Shown here: in pieces, positions 42,804 to 54,369 of the stretch
Layout of the letters: each line of letters opens with the position of its first letter
How positions within the stretch are numbered: position 1 is the stretch's first letter
DNA from: RPQJ01 sp963777725
GTDB taxonomy: Bacteria; Pseudomonadota; Gammaproteobacteria; Steroidobacterales; Steroidobacteraceae
Length of the DNA stretch: 64,000 bases
NCBI GenBank assembly: GCA_963777725.1
Contig: CAVZRR010000019.1
Span: forward strand, 1 to 64,000
Direction of reading: 5' to 3'
The notes under the pieces: model-generated
What the model was told of the DNA's origin: nothing
Database searches by the model: none
Seen by the model: the letters and a program-made list of their open reading frames with translations, nothing else
Made by a program: the position numbers and the translations under genes

Positions 42804-42990
42804 ATCGAGCCGTGCATTATACGGGCACGGCCGCCGTAATCAAACCCTGCGCTTACGGCAGCACCGTCGCGCAGACGGGCCCGGATCCGACGAGCTGCCA
42901 GACTGCTCCACCCCGCAATCGAGCCGTGCATTATACGGGCCCGGCCAGCCGTAATCAAACTCCGGCGTTACGGCAGCACCGCCGCGCAGA
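42774..42990. repeat. Tandem duplication: nuoN 3' end, tRNA-fMet promoter and tRNA 5' half
   Basis: Two ~102-bp direct copies, 42774-42875 and 42889-42990, 115 bp apart. Each has, on the minus strand, the last codons of nuoN, the promoter, and the first 29-30 nt of tRNA-fMet. The right copy is joined to the real nuoN; the left copy to the intact tRNA. Differences (a C/A change, one-base indels) show some drift. The half tRNA at 42889-42917 cannot fold as a tRNA. Confidence 0.9.
42816..42843 (-). promoter_or_regulatory. Promoter of tRNA-fMet
   Basis: On the minus strand TTGATT (42843-42838), a 16-bp spacer, and a perfect TATAAT (42821-42816), placed 12 bases before the tRNA 5' end. The duplicated upstream copy has the same boxes at 42958-42953 and 42935-42930 with a 17-bp spacer. 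Confidence 0.8.
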
Positions 42991-44414
42991 CCGCCAGCAG
43001 CAGTCCCGGGTACATCCCGAGCGCCAGCACGGCGAGCCCATTCGCGCTGAGCACGAACTTGAGCGCCCCGCTCCCCTCGAGTGCCCGCCGCTCGGTGGGC
43101 TCGTCGAAGTACATCAGCTTCACGATCCGCAGGTAGTAGTACGCGCCGATCACGGAGAACAGCACGGCGGCGATGGCCAGCCACAGCAGGCCGACGTTCA
43201 ACACCGCCTGGATCACGGCCAGCTTCGCCCAGAAGCCGACGAACGGCGGCACGCCCGCCATGCTGAACATCAGCATCAGCATGACCGCCGCGAACCACGG
43301 GCTGCGCGCGTTGAGGCCCTTGAAGTCCTCGAGGCGGTCGGCCTCGAAACCGGCACGCGACAGCAGGATGATCATGCCGAAGCCGCCGATCGCCATGATC
43401 ACGTAGGTGATCGTGTAGTACAGCGCCGCCTGGTAGCCCTCGCTGGTGCCGGCGAGGATGCCGAGCAGGATGAAGCCCACGTGCGAGATCGTCGAATACG
43501 CCAGCATGCGCTTCAGGTTCGTCTGCGCGATCGCGACGATGTTGCCGATCGCCATCGACAGCAGCGACAGCACCACGAGCATGTCCTGCCAGCCGTCGTG
43601 CAGGCCGGCGAGGCCTTCGGCCAGCAGCCGGTAGGCCAGCGCGAACGACGCGAGCTTGGGTGCCGCGCTCAGGAACAACGTCACGGCCGTCGGCGCGCCG
43701 TGATAGACGTCGGGCACCCACATGTGGAACGGCACGGCGCCGAACTTGAACGCGATGCCGACGATGATGAACGACAGGCCGAACAGCAGGCCGATCTGGG
43801 TCGGGCCGAAGGCCGCGACGGCCTCGCTGACCTGCCCGAGCTGCAGCGAACCCGTGACGCCGTAGATCATCGACATGCCGTAAAGCAGCGCGCCCGAGGC
43901 GATCGAGCCCAGCACGAAGTACTTGATCGCCGCCTCCGCCGAAACGGCGGAGTCGCGATTGAACGCGACCATCGCATACAGCGACAGCGCCAGCAGCTCG
44001 ACGCCGAGGTACAGCGTGACCAGGCTGTTCGCCGAGATCAGCACCATGATGCCGAGCAGCGCGAAGAGACCCAGCACGAAGAACTCGCCCTTGAGCAGGC
44101 CGCGCTTCTGCAGGTAGCCGAACGCAGTACAGGAACGCGACGGCCACCGCGCCGTACGCGACGACCTTGAGCAGGTTGCCGAGCGGATCGGCGACGTAGG
44201 TGCCGTGCCAGGCCACGGTGCGGACCTCGACGCCCGTCCGGGCCGTCACCCAGGCTGCGCCGGCCAGCGCCACCAGCGACAGGATGAACGTGATCGCGCG
44301 CTTGCCGTCGTCCAGGAACAGGTCGACGAGCAGGATCACGCAGGCTGCCGCCAGCAGGAAGATCTCCGGCGCGGCGAGGAACAGGTCGAGGCGTGTGATG
44401 GTTGCGGGTGTCAT
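42968..44414 (-). CDS. nuoN: NADH-quinone oxidoreductase subunit N (frame broken by one base)
   Basis: Antiporter-like membrane subunit of complex I, needed for proton pumping. The N-terminal part (MTPATITRLDLFLAAPEIFL through VAVAFLYC) is in one frame and the rest (FGYLQKRGLLKGEFFVLGLF onward, 369+ residues) in the next. Removing one base at about 44121-44126 restores a continuous protein of about 481 residues with ~14 membrane helices. All other nuo genes are intact or show the same kind of +1 break, so a sequencing insertion is likelier than a mutation. The start is 3 bp after the nuoM stop. Confidence 0.9.
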
Positions 44415-44417
44415 GGC

Positions 44418-45932
44418 TCAGACCTTCGTCACCATCATCTGCTGCACCAGCTGCTCGATCGTCGGCCGCATCACCTCGAGCAGCGGCGCGGGCCAGAGCC
44501 CGAGCGCGAGCACGGCCACCGCCAGCACGCCGAGCACCAGGAACTCGCGCTTGTTGAGATCCTCGAGCTGCGCGACGTGCTCGTTGCCCACCGGCCCGAA
44601 GACCACGCGCTTGACCAGCCAGAGCGTGTAGGCCGCGCCCAGGATCAGCGTGGTGGCGGCCAGGAAGGCATACCAGAAGTTGGCGCGGAAACTGGAGAGG
44701 ATCACCAGGAACTCGCCGACGAACCCCGAGGTGCCCGGCAGGCCTGCGTTCGCCATCGCGAACAGCACGAAGAACGCGCCGAACACCGGCATCGTGTTGA
44801 TCACGCCGCCGTAGTCGGCGATCTGCCGGCTGTGCATGCGGTCGTAGAGCACGCCGATGCAGAGGAACAGCGCGCCCGACACGAGGCCGTGCGAGACCAT
44901 CTGCACCATCGCGCCGTCGAGGCCCATCGCGGCGCCCTGGATGTCACCGGTGTTGCGGACGATCTCGAAGGCCACGAACGCGCCGAGCGTCACGAAGCCC
45001 ATGTGGGCGATCGACGAGTACGCGATCAGCTTCTTCATGTCCTGCTGCGCCAGCGCCACGAAGCCGATGTAGACCACGGCGATCAGCGAGAGCCCGATGA
45101 TCACCCAGTCGAGCTCACGACTGGCGTCGGGCGCGATCGGCAGGCTGAAGCGCAGGAAGCCGTAGCCACCCATCTTCAGCATGATGGCCGCCAGGATCAC
45201 CGAGCCGCCCGTGGGCGCCTCGACGTGCGCATCCGGCAACCAGGTGTGCACCGGCCACATCGGCACCTTGACCGCGAAGGCCAGCAGGAACGCGACGAAG
45301 ATCAGCGTCTGCTCGCGCAGCGACAGCGGCATCGCCTGCAGGTCGGCGATCGCGTAGCTGCCACCCTGCAGGTACAGGTAGATCAGCGCGACCAGCATCA
45401 CGACCGAGCCGAGGAACGTGTAGAGGAAGAACTTGACCGTCGCATACACGCGCCGCGGGCCGCCCCAGACGCCGATGATCACGAACATCGGGATCAGCAT
45501 CGCTTCCCAGAGCACGTAGAACAGCATCGCGTCGAGTGCCGCGAAGACGCCGATCATCAGCCCTTCGAGGATCAGGAACGCCGCGAGGTACTGCGCCGGA
45601 CGCTTCTCGATCACCGTCCAGCCCGCGATCACGACGAGCGGCGTGATGAATGCCGTCAGCACGATCAACGGCATCGAGATGCCGTCGACGCCGAGGTGGT
45701 ACCAGGCGTTGAAGGCGCCGATCCACGGCTCCCGCTCGACGAACTGCATCGCCGCAGTGGTCGTGTCGAAGTCGCGCCACAGCACGACGCTGATCACGAA
45801 CGTCGCGACCGACGCGGCCAGGGCGAGCCACTTGGCGGTGGCGTCGCTGCGCTCGCCGTGCAGCAGCAGCAGGACGCCGGCCGCGATCGGCAGCCAGAGG
45901 AGCACGCTCAGGATGGGCCAGTCAGCTTGCAT
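44418..45932 (-). CDS. nuoM: NADH-quinone oxidoreductase subunit M
   Basis: 504-residue antiporter-like proton-channel subunit in the membrane arm of complex I. About 14 membrane helices; conserved segments PLVVIAGWTVIEKRPAQYLA, the WEAMLIPMFVIIG loop with the key Glu, FLLAFAVKVPMWPVHTWLPD with the central Lys, and IAYSSIAHMGFVTLG. Starts 3 bp after the nuoL stop and ends 3 bp before nuoN. Confidence 0.96.
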   Translation of the reverse strand: MQADWPILSVLLWLPIAAGVLLLLHGERSDATAKWLALAASVATFVISVVLWRDFDTTTAAMQFVEREPWIGAFNAWYHLGVDGISMPLIVLTAFITPLVVIAGWTVIEKRPAQYLAAFLILEGLMIGVFAALDAMLFYVLWEAMLIPMFVIIGVWGGPRRVYATVKFFLYTFLGSVVMLVALIYLYLQGGSYAIADLQAMPLSLREQTLIFVAFLLAFAVKVPMWPVHTWLPDAHVEAPTGGSVILAAIMLKMGGYGFLRFSLPIAPDASRELDWVIIGLSLIAVVYIGFVALAQQDMKKLIAYSSIAHMGFVTLGAFVAFEIVRNTGDIQGAAMGLDGAMVQMVSHGLVSGALFLCIGVLYDRMHSRQIADYGGVINTMPVFGAFFVLFAMANAGLPGTSGFVGEFLVILSSFRANFWYAFLAATTLILGAAYTLWLVKRVVFGPVGNEHVAQLEDLNKREFLVLGVLAVAVLALGLWPAPLLEVMRPTIEQLVQQMMVTKV

Positions 45933-45935
45933 GGG

Positions 45936-47888
45936 TCAGCTTCGCCAGAGGAGCCACGCGAGCAGCGCCGAGAGGCCGATGATCGTCGCGAAGGCATAGT
46001 GATACAGGTAGCCGGACTGGACGCCGCGAATCGCGCCGGCGATCCAGCCGACGAGGCGCGCCGAGCCGTTGACGGCGGCGCCGTCGATGATCGCCACGTC
46101 GCCGCCGCGCCACAGCAGGTTGCCGAGTGCGCGGCTGCCGCCGGCGATGAACCGCTCGTTGAACGCGTCGAGGTAGTACTTGTTGACGAGCAGCGTGTAC
46201 AGGCCACCCGCCTTCACGCGCAGCTGCTCCGCGAGCTCCGGCCGCTTCAGGTACAGGTACCAGGCCAGCAGGACGCCGGCGGACGCGAGCCCGAGGATCG
46301 GCGAACTGAGGCCGTGCTGCACGAAAGCGAGCGGTCCGTGGTAGTGCTCGCCGAGCTGCGCGAGCACGTCGTGCGCCGGCGCCACGTAGACCGCGTTGCC
46401 GAAGTAGTCGCCGAACAGCAGGGCCCCGATCGCGGGCCAGCCGATGACCACCGACGGGATCGCCAGCAGCACCAGCGGCAGCGTCACGACCCACGGGCTC
46501 TCGTGCAGGTGCTCGCGCGTGTGCTCGTCCATGCGCTCCTGGCCGTGGAACGTCATGAACACGAGCCGGAACGTGTAGAACGCGGTGACGAACACCCCGA
46601 TCAGCACGCACCAGTACCCGTAGCGTGCCGCCGGCAACGTCGAGAGCTCGACCGCCTCGATCAGCGCGTCCTTGGAGAAGAAGCCCGCGAAGCCCGGGAA
46701 TCCGATCAGCGCCAGCGCGCCGATCAGGCAGGTCCAGTACGTGATCGGCATGTACTTGCGCAGGCCGCCCATCTTGCGCATGTCCTGCTCGTGATGCATC
46801 GCGATGATCACGGAGCCCGCGGCCAGGAACAGCAACGCCTTGAAGAACGCGTGCGTCATCAGGTGGAAGATCGCGCCCGCGTAGGCCGAAACGCCGAGCG
46901 CCACCGTCATGTAGCCGAGCTGCGAGAGCGTCGAGTACGCGACGACGCGCTTGATGTCGTTGCTGACGATGCCGAGGAAGCCCATGAACAGCGCCGTCGT
47001 GCCGCCGATCACGATCACGAAGCTGAGCGCCGTCTCCGAGAGCTCGAACAGCGGCGACATGCGCGCCACCATGAAGATGCCGGCCGTGACCATCGTGGCG
47101 GCATGGATCAGCGCCGAGATCGGCGTGGGGCCTTCCATCGAGTCCGGCAACCAGACGTGCAGCGGCACCTGCGCGGACTTGCCCATCGCACCGATGAACA
47201 GGCAGATGCAGATGACCGTGACCGCCGACCAGGCGACCCCGGGGATCAGCTCGAAGCTCGCCGCCGCGATCGCGTCGGCCTGGCCGAAGATCTCCGCGTA
47301 GTGCAGCGAGCCCGTCAGGTAGGCGATGCCGGCGATGCCGAGCAGGAAGCCGAAGTCGCCGACGCGGTTGACCAGGAACGCCTTCAGGTTGGCGACGATC
47401 GCCGTGGGCCGCGTGTACCAGAAGCCGATCAGCAGGTACGAGACGAGACCGACCGCCTCCCAGCCGAAGAACAGCTGCAGCAGGTTGTTCGACATCACGA
47501 GCATCAGCATCGCGAACGTGAACAGCGAGATGTAGCTGAAGAAGCGCGTGTAGCCGGGATCCTCGTGCATGTAGCCGATCGTGTAGACGTGCACCATCAG
47601 CGAGACGAAGGTCACGACCACCATCATCAGCGCGCTCAGCCGGTCGACCAGGAAGCCGATCTCCATGCGCAGCCCGTCGCTGACCAGCCACGTGTAGACC
47701 GGCCCATCGAACGCCGGCGCGCCGCCGAGCAACTCCCAGAACACCTTGGCGGACAATCCGAACGAGATCGCCACGCCCAGGATCGTGACCGTGTGGGCGC
47801 CGGCCCGGCCGACCACCCGGCCGAACAGCCCGGCGACGATCGCGGCGGCGAGCGGTGCGAGAACGATGGCGAGCAGCGTCTGTTCCAC
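45936..47888 (-). CDS. nuoL: NADH-quinone oxidoreductase subunit L
   Basis: 650-residue distal proton-channel subunit of complex I. It shows the GWEAVGLVSYLLIGFWYTRP, GKSAQVPLHVWLPDSMEGPT and VAYSTLSQLGYMTVALG signatures and the long C-terminal lateral helix region. Starts 3 bp after nuoK. Length is near the high end of the family but normal. Confidence 0.96.
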   Translation of the reverse strand: MEQTLLAIVLAPLAAAIVAGLFGRVVGRAGAHTVTILGVAISFGLSAKVFWELLGGAPAFDGPVYTWLVSDGLRMEIGFLVDRLSALMMVVVTFVSLMVHVYTIGYMHEDPGYTRFFSYISLFTFAMLMLVMSNNLLQLFFGWEAVGLVSYLLIGFWYTRPTAIVANLKAFLVNRVGDFGFLLGIAGIAYLTGSLHYAEIFGQADAIAAASFELIPGVAWSAVTVICICLFIGAMGKSAQVPLHVWLPDSMEGPTPISALIHAATMVTAGIFMVARMSPLFELSETALSFVIVIGGTTALFMGFLGIVSNDIKRVVAYSTLSQLGYMTVALGVSAYAGAIFHLMTHAFFKALLFLAAGSVIIAMHHEQDMRKMGGLRKYMPITYWTCLIGALALIGFPGFAGFFSKDALIEAVELSTLPAARYGYWCVLIGVFVTAFYTFRLVFMTFHGQERMDEHTREHLHESPWVVTLPLVLLAIPSVVIGWPAIGALLFGDYFGNAVYVAPAHDVLAQLGEHYHGPLAFVQHGLSSPILGLASAGVLLAWYLYLKRPELAEQLRVKAGGLYTLLVNKYYLDAFNERFIAGGSRALGNLLWRGGDVAIIDGAAVNGSARLVGWIAGAIRGVQSGYLYHYAFATIIGLSALLAWLLWRS

Positions 47889-47891
47889 GGC

Positions 47892-48197
47892 TCAGCCCCT
47901 CATGGCGTCGAGATCCTCGACGTTGATGCTGCGGCGCTGGCGGAACAGCACGACCAGGATCGCGAGACCGATGGCCGACTCCGCCGCAGCGACCGTCAGG
48001 ATGAAGAACACGAACACCTGGCCGCCGAGGTCGCCGAGGTGCTGCGAGAACGCGATGAAATTGAAGTTGACCGCGAGCAGCATCAGCTCGATGCACATCA
48101 GCAGCAACAGCACGTTCTTGCGGTTGATGAAGATGCCCGCCACGCTCAGGCTGAACAGGATCCCCGAGAGCATCAGCACGTGGGACAGCGGGATCAC
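47892..48197 (-). CDS. nuoK: NADH-quinone oxidoreductase subunit K
   Basis: 101 residues, the family's standard length, starting at GTG 48197, which overlaps the nuoJ stop (CAGTGA). Three membrane helices with the two conserved Glu residues: one in LLMCIELMLLAVNFNFIAF and one in FILTVAAAESAIGLAI. Longer upstream readings in this frame are out-of-family and were not used. Confidence 0.95.
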   Translation of the reverse strand: MIPLSHVLMLSGILFSLSVAGIFINRKNVLLLLMCIELMLLAVNFNFIAFSQHLGDLGGQVFVFFILTVAAAESAIGLAILVVLFRQRRSINVEDLDAMRG

Positions 48198-48796
48198 TGC
48201 TTGCCCTCCGCGTCCATCTTGACGATCCGCACGCGATCGCGGGCCCGCACGGCGACCTGCTTCGAGATGTCCTGCAGCTTCTGCCCCGGCCGCTTGCGCA
48301 TCGTCAGCGTGATCGCGGCCACGATCGCCACCAGCAGGATCACCGCGGCCACCTCGAACGGAAACAGGTACTGCGTGTAGAGCAGCTGGCCCAGCTCGGC
48401 GGTGTTCGAATGGCCTGCGGGCTTCGGCGCCGGCAGCGGCATCTCCTCGAGCCCGAGGCCGCGCACCCAGACCACGATCCCGATCTGGGCCATCACGACC
48501 AGCGCGATCAGCCCGCCGAGCGGCGCATAGCGGGTGAAGCCCTGCCGCAGCTTCTCGACGTCGACGTCCATCATCATGACGACGAACAGCCACAGCACCA
48601 TGACCGCGCCGACGTAGACCACGATCAGCGTGATCGCAAGGAACTCCGCCTCGAGCAGCAGCCAGATCACCGCGCTGTTCAGGAACGCGAACACCAGGAA
48701 CAGCGCGCAGTGCACCGGGTTGCGGGCCGTGATGACGCCGAGCGCGGCGACCACGAGGATGGCCGCGAAGACGTAGAAGAGAATCTGGACGATCAT
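48194..48796 (-). CDS. nuoJ: NADH-quinone oxidoreductase subunit J
   Basis: 200-residue membrane subunit with five helices. The segment NPVHCALFLVFAFLNSAVIW and the Glu/Tyr-bearing AEFLAITLIVVYVGAVMVLW are typical. The stop overlaps the nuoK start; nuoI ends 16 bp upstream. Confidence 0.95.
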   Translation of the reverse strand: MIVQILFYVFAAILVVAALGVITARNPVHCALFLVFAFLNSAVIWLLLEAEFLAITLIVVYVGAVMVLWLFVVMMMDVDVEKLRQGFTRYAPLGGLIALVVMAQIGIVVWVRGLGLEEMPLPAPKPAGHSNTAELGQLLYTQYLFPFEVAAVILLVAIVAAITLTMRKRPGQKLQDISKQVAVRARDRVRIVKMDAEGKQ

Positions 48797-48812
48797 GCTG
48801 TGTGGCGCTCGG

Positions 48813-49292
48813 TCAGCGGTAGCGGGCGTCCGCCGCCTTGTCCGCGGCGATCATGGCTTCGTAGCGCTCGCCGACCGCGAGCAGCTTGTCCTTGGTCATG
48901 ATGTTCTCGCCGCGATGCTCCATGTGGTACTCGTGCAGGCGCGTCTCGACGATCGCGTCGACCGGGCAGGCCTCCTCGCAGAACCCGCAGTAGATGCACT
49001 TGAAAAGATCGATGTCGTAGCGCGTCGTGCGCCGCGTGCCGTCCTCGCTGACGTCCGACTCGATCGTGATCGCGAGCGCCGGGCAGACGGCCTCGCAGAG
49101 CTTGCAGGCGATGCAGCGCTCCTGCCCGTTCGGGTAGCGGCGCAGCGCGTGCAGGCCGCGGAAGCGCGGCGACTGCGGCGTCTTCTCCTCCGGGTACTGG
49201 ATCGTGATCTTCGGCGCAAAGAGGTTGCGCAGCGTGACCGAGAGCCCGATCAGCAGTTCGGTCAGGAAGAAGGTTTTCAGGAAGCTGCGCAT
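48813..49292 (-). CDS. nuoI: NADH-quinone oxidoreductase subunit I
   Basis: 159-residue peripheral-arm subunit carrying two 4Fe-4S clusters (N6a, N6b). Both ferredoxin motifs are intact: CIACKLCEAVCP (about residues 60-71) and CIYCGFCEEACP (about 99-110). The N-terminal amphipathic helix anchors it near NuoH. Confidence 0.96.
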   Translation of the reverse strand: MRSFLKTFFLTELLIGLSVTLRNLFAPKITIQYPEEKTPQSPRFRGLHALRRYPNGQERCIACKLCEAVCPALAITIESDVSEDGTRRTTRYDIDLFKCIYCGFCEEACPVDAIVETRLHEYHMEHRGENIMTKDKLLAVGERYEAMIAADKAADARYR

Positions 49293-49299
49293 CGTGACC

Positions 49300-50358
49300 T
49301 CAAGCCGCCCAGGGCCCGATCTTGTAGATCCACAGCACCGCCTCGACGCACAGCCAGACCAGCGTGACCGGGATGAAGACCTTCCAGCCGAGCCGCATGA
49401 TCTGGTCGTAGCGATAGCGCGGGAACGTGGCGCGGAACCACAGGAAGCAGAACAGGAAGAACGCGATCTTCAGTACCAGCCAGTGCAGCCCGGGTGCCGC
49501 AAGGAACGTGCCGGCCACGAGCGGATAGCCTTCGAACGGCGACAGCCAGCCGCCGAAGAAGAACGTCGCGGTCAGCGTCGCGACCAGGATCATGTTCGCG
49601 TACTCGGTCAGGAAGAACAGCGCGAACGCGATGCCCGAGTACTCGACGTGGAAGCCGGCGACGATTTCCGACTCGCCCTCGGCGACGTCGAACGGCGCGC
49701 GATTCGTCTCCGCGACGCCGGAGATGAAGTAGACGACGAACAGCGGGAACAGCCAGGACCAGTACCAGGACAGGAAGCCGCCCGATTGCGCCTCGACGAT
49801 CCGGCCCAGGTTCAGCGTGCCCGCGGCCATCACGACGCCCACGAGCGCGAAGCCCATCGCGATCTCGTAGGCGACGATCTGCGCGGCGGAGCGCATCGCG
49901 CCGAGGAACGCGTACTTCGAGTTCGAGGCCCAGCCGGCGAGGATGATGCCGTAGGCGCCGAAGCCCGCGAGCGCGAGCACGTACAGCACGCCGGCATCGA
50001 CGTCGGCGATCGCGAAGCCCGGCCACAACGAGATCACGGCCCACGCTGCGAAGGCGGGCGTCAGGGCCAGCAGGGGTGCCACCACGAACAGGAACCGGTT
50101 CGAGCGCGACGGGACGACCACTTCCTTGATCAGCAGCTTGATCACGTCCGCGAACGGCTGCAGCAAGCCCTTCGGCCCGACCCGGTTCGGACCGATGCGG
50201 ACCTGCATGTAGCCGATCACCTTGCGCTCGGCGAGCGTCAGGTAGGCCACGCACAGGATCACGACGATCGTGACGGCCAGGATCTGCCCGAGTCCCGTCA
50301 GCGCGTGCCGCAGCCATTCGGGCCACGCCGTCCAGGTGCCGACGACGAAGTCCATCAT
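49300..50358 (-). CDS. nuoH: NADH-quinone oxidoreductase subunit H
   Basis: 352-residue membrane subunit at the quinone site. Contains AYLTLAERKVIGYMQVRIGP with the acidic/Arg cluster facing quinone, and ETNRAPFDVAEGESEIVAGF. Tandem ATGs at 50358 and 50355; the first overlaps the nuoG stop (ATGA-type coupling). Confidence 0.96.
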   Translation of the reverse strand: MMDFVVGTWTAWPEWLRHALTGLGQILAVTIVVILCVAYLTLAERKVIGYMQVRIGPNRVGPKGLLQPFADVIKLLIKEVVVPSRSNRFLFVVAPLLALTPAFAAWAVISLWPGFAIADVDAGVLYVLALAGFGAYGIILAGWASNSKYAFLGAMRSAAQIVAYEIAMGFALVGVVMAAGTLNLGRIVEAQSGGFLSWYWSWLFPLFVVYFISGVAETNRAPFDVAEGESEIVAGFHVEYSGIAFALFFLTEYANMILVATLTATFFFGGWLSPFEGYPLVAGTFLAAPGLHWLVLKIAFFLFCFLWFRATFPRYRYDQIMRLGWKVFIPVTLVWLCVEAVLWIYKIGPWAA

Positions 50359-52541
50359 GCGTCACCACCCCGCGCGGACCGGCCCGCCGCGGTCTCCTGC
50401 AACGGCCGCGAGCGGCGCACCACCGCATCGACGGCATAGATGCCGACGTCGCGCGTGGCATCCAGCGCGGCGAGCCGCCCCGGCGCGAAGCTGCCGGCGA
50501 CCGGGCTCGGCGCGTATTCGCCGATTTCCTTGCGCAGCTCGTCGCGAACCTCCTCGGAGCTCAGGTACTCGAAGCCGTGCAGGCCGAGCAGGTTGCCGAG
50601 CACGCGCAGCACCTTCCAGGCCGGCCGCGCCTCGCCCGCCGGGCGCGCGGCGCCGGGCACGCTCTGCCAGAGACCCTGCCACGTTGACCCAGGTACCCGA
50701 CGTCTCCGCAAACGCAGCGACCGGCAGGATCACGGTCGCGTGGGCCAGGTGATCGGCGCCGGCGAACGGAGTCAGCGCCACGACGCAATCCGCGCCCCGC
50801 AGCGCGTTCTCGACGCCGAACGACGGCGGCAGGTCCTCGGTCTCGATGCCACCCACCAGCACGTACGCGCGCAGGCGGGCAGCGATCATTTCGGCGGCTG
50901 CCAGGCCCGGCTTCGCCACTGCACGGCCGCCCGCGCCGCGATGCGGCGTCACGCCGGCCAGCGACGCGCCGACGGCATTGGCACCCTCGGGCAGGAACCC
51001 GAGCCGCGCGCCCGTCGCCTTGGGCGAGCGCGGCCGCGAGGGCCCGGATTTCCGAGTAAGCGACGTGTCGCTCCGCCAGGGCCCCGAGCAGGATCACGCG
51101 CAACTCGCCGTCGATGAGCATCCGCGCGACACGCTCGTGCTCGGCAGTCGGCACGATGCCCTCGAGCGCCGGGCCGACCGCAGCCGGCACCGTGGCTGCA
51201 GATGCGCGCACGGCCGCAGCCAGGATCGCCGCGAGGTGCTGGGCCATCCCGTAGCCGTTGCTGGTCAGCTGTGCCTCGACCGGGAACAGCACGTCGATGG
51301 GTTGCGGATTGACGAACGCGACCCGCGTGCCGCGACGCAGGACGCCCTTGCGAACCCGGTGCGCGATGATCGGCACGTCCTGGCGCAGGTTGGAACCCAC
51401 CAGCAACAGCGCCGAGGCCTGCTCGAGATCCGCAATGCTGCAACCGAGCGTCGGCGCGAGCGGATCCCCCGCCTGGTCGCGGAAATCGACGCGCCGCAGC
51501 CGGTGGTCCACGTTCTCCGAGCCGAGCCCGCGGGCCACGCGCGCCGCGAGGTAGCCTTCCTCGAGCGACGCTGCGGGGGACACGAGCATGCCGACCTGCC
51601 CGGCTCCGTGCTCGCGAACGACCTTCTGCAGGCCGGCCGCCGCGGCTTCGAGCGCGGTCTCCCAGTCGACTTCGCGCCAGGTGCCGCCTTCCTTGACCAT
51701 CGGCCTGCCCGCGCGATCGTCGGCATAGAGGCCTTCGCAGCTGTAGCGATCGCGATCCGCGATCCAGGTCTCGTTGATCGCCTCGTTGGCACGCGGCACG
51801 ACGCGCATCAACCGGCCGCGCAGCACGTGGCCGTAGAGGTTCGTGCCAGCGCAGTCGTGCGGCGACACGAGCGGGTGCTGCGTCATCTCCCAGGCACGCG
51901 CGCGGTAACGATAGGCCTTGTTGTTCAGCGCGCCGACCGGGCACAGGTCGATGATGTTGCCGGACAGCTCGTGGTCGACGCTCTTCTCGATGTACGTCGA
52001 GATCTGCATGCGATCGCCCTCGGCCCACCGTGCCGAGTTCCGGGATGCCCGCGATCTCCTGGCCGAAGCGGACGCAGCGCGTGCAGTGGATGCAGCGCGT
52101 CATGTCGGTCGACACCAGCGGGCCGATGTTCTGGTCCTTCACGACGCGCTTGCGCTCCGAGTAGCGCGCGATGTCGCGGCCGAAGCCCATCGCGAGGTCC
52201 TGCAGCTCGCACTCGCCGCCCTGGTCGCAGATCGGGCAGTCGAGCGGGTGGTTGATCAGCAGGAACTCCATCGTCGCCTTCTGGGCGGCGATGGCCCGGG
52301 GCGACTTGGTGAAGATCTTCATGCCCTCCGCGACCGGCGTCGCGCAGGCCGGCAGCGGCTTCGGGGCCTTCTCGACCTCGACGAGGCACATCCGGCAGTT
52401 GGCCGCGATCGACAGCTTCTCGTGATAGCAGAAGCGCGGCACGTAGGCGCCTTGCGCGTCCGTCGCCTGGATGATCATGGCGCCCTTCGGCGCCCGGACC
52501 GCCACGCCGTCGACTTCGATGTTGACCAGGTCTTCGCTCAT
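50355..52541 (-). CDS. nuoG: NADH-quinone oxidoreductase subunit G (frame broken three times)
   Basis: Large Fe-S subunit of the peripheral arm. The N-terminal ferredoxin-like part is intact, with CYHEKLSIAANCRMC, CPICDQGGECELQD and CIHCTRCVRFGQEI. The frame then shifts at about 52015-52021 (after ELGTVGRG), at 51020-51025 (ALAQ|ATGARLGFLPEGA) and at 50670-50677 (before LWQSVPGAARPAGEARPAWK). Each is repaired by deleting one base, giving a normal ~728-residue NuoG with the molybdopterin-like domain. Three identical-sign errors in an essential operon point to read errors. Start ATG 52541 is 4 bp after the nuoF stop. Confidence 0.9.
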
Positions 52542-52545
52542 GCCG

Positions 52546-53853
<1,308 letters not shown>

Positions 53854-53862
53854 GGCGGGGCC

Positions 53863-54369
53863 CTACTTGTGCTCGTCCAGGATCCTGTCGACCTTCTCGG
53901 GCGTCAGGTTCTCGTAGTACACGTGGTCCACCATCATCATCGGCGCGCCGTTGCAGGCCGCGAGGCACTCCTCTTCCGCCTTCAGGAAGAAGCGGCCATC
54001 CGGCGTGCTCTCGCCCACCTTGACGCCGAGGCGGCGCTCGACGTGCTCGAGCAGCTGCTCGCCGCCGCACAACATGCAGGAGATGTTGGTGCAGACCGAG
54101 ATGTGGTGGCGACCGACGGGCTTCGTCTCGAACATCGAGTAGAAGCTCGCGACCTCGTAGACCTGGATCGGCGGCAGGCCGAGGTACGCGGCGACGGCGT
54201 CCATGGTCTGCTGGGTCAGGAAGCCGTTCTCGTGCTGCACCGCGTGCAGCGCGGCGATCACCGCCGAGCGCTTGCGGTCCGGCGGGAACTTCGCGACCCA
54301 GTGGTCGATCTCCTCGCGGACGTGCTGCGACAGCAAGCCGCCGTCCGGCGCGTGGGTGGGCTCGCTCAC
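53863..54369 (-). CDS. nuoE: NADH-quinone oxidoreductase subunit E
   Basis: Thioredoxin-like subunit with a 2Fe-2S cluster (N1a). The proper start is GTG 54369, overlapping the nuoD stop (CGGTGAGC), giving a 168-residue protein. Cluster ligands are in CTNISCMLCG (about 91-100) and CLAACNGAP (about 131-139). In the sequence as given a one-base excess in the nuoD 3' end makes nuoD read through into nuoE; the 585-codon fused frame is not a natural fusion. Confidence 0.94.
   Translation of the reverse strand: MSEPTHAPDGGLLSQHVREEIDHWVAKFPPDRKRSAVIAALHAVQHENGFLTQQTMDAVAAYLGLPPIQVYEVASFYSMFETKPVGRHHISVCTNISCMLCGGEQLLEHVERRLGVKVGESTPDGRFFLKAEEECLAACNGAPMMMVDHVYYENLTPEKVDRILDEHK

Noticed and set aside
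42889..42917. Second tRNA-fMet gene
   Set aside because: Only the 5' 29 nt are duplicated; anticodon, T arm and 3' acceptor strand are absent.
44205..48380. Very long plus-strand open frame antisense to nuoJ-nuoN
   Set aside because: Its product is a run of His, Arg, Asp and Gln, the usual mirror of high-GC membrane-protein genes; the minus strand carries recognisable Nuo subunits.
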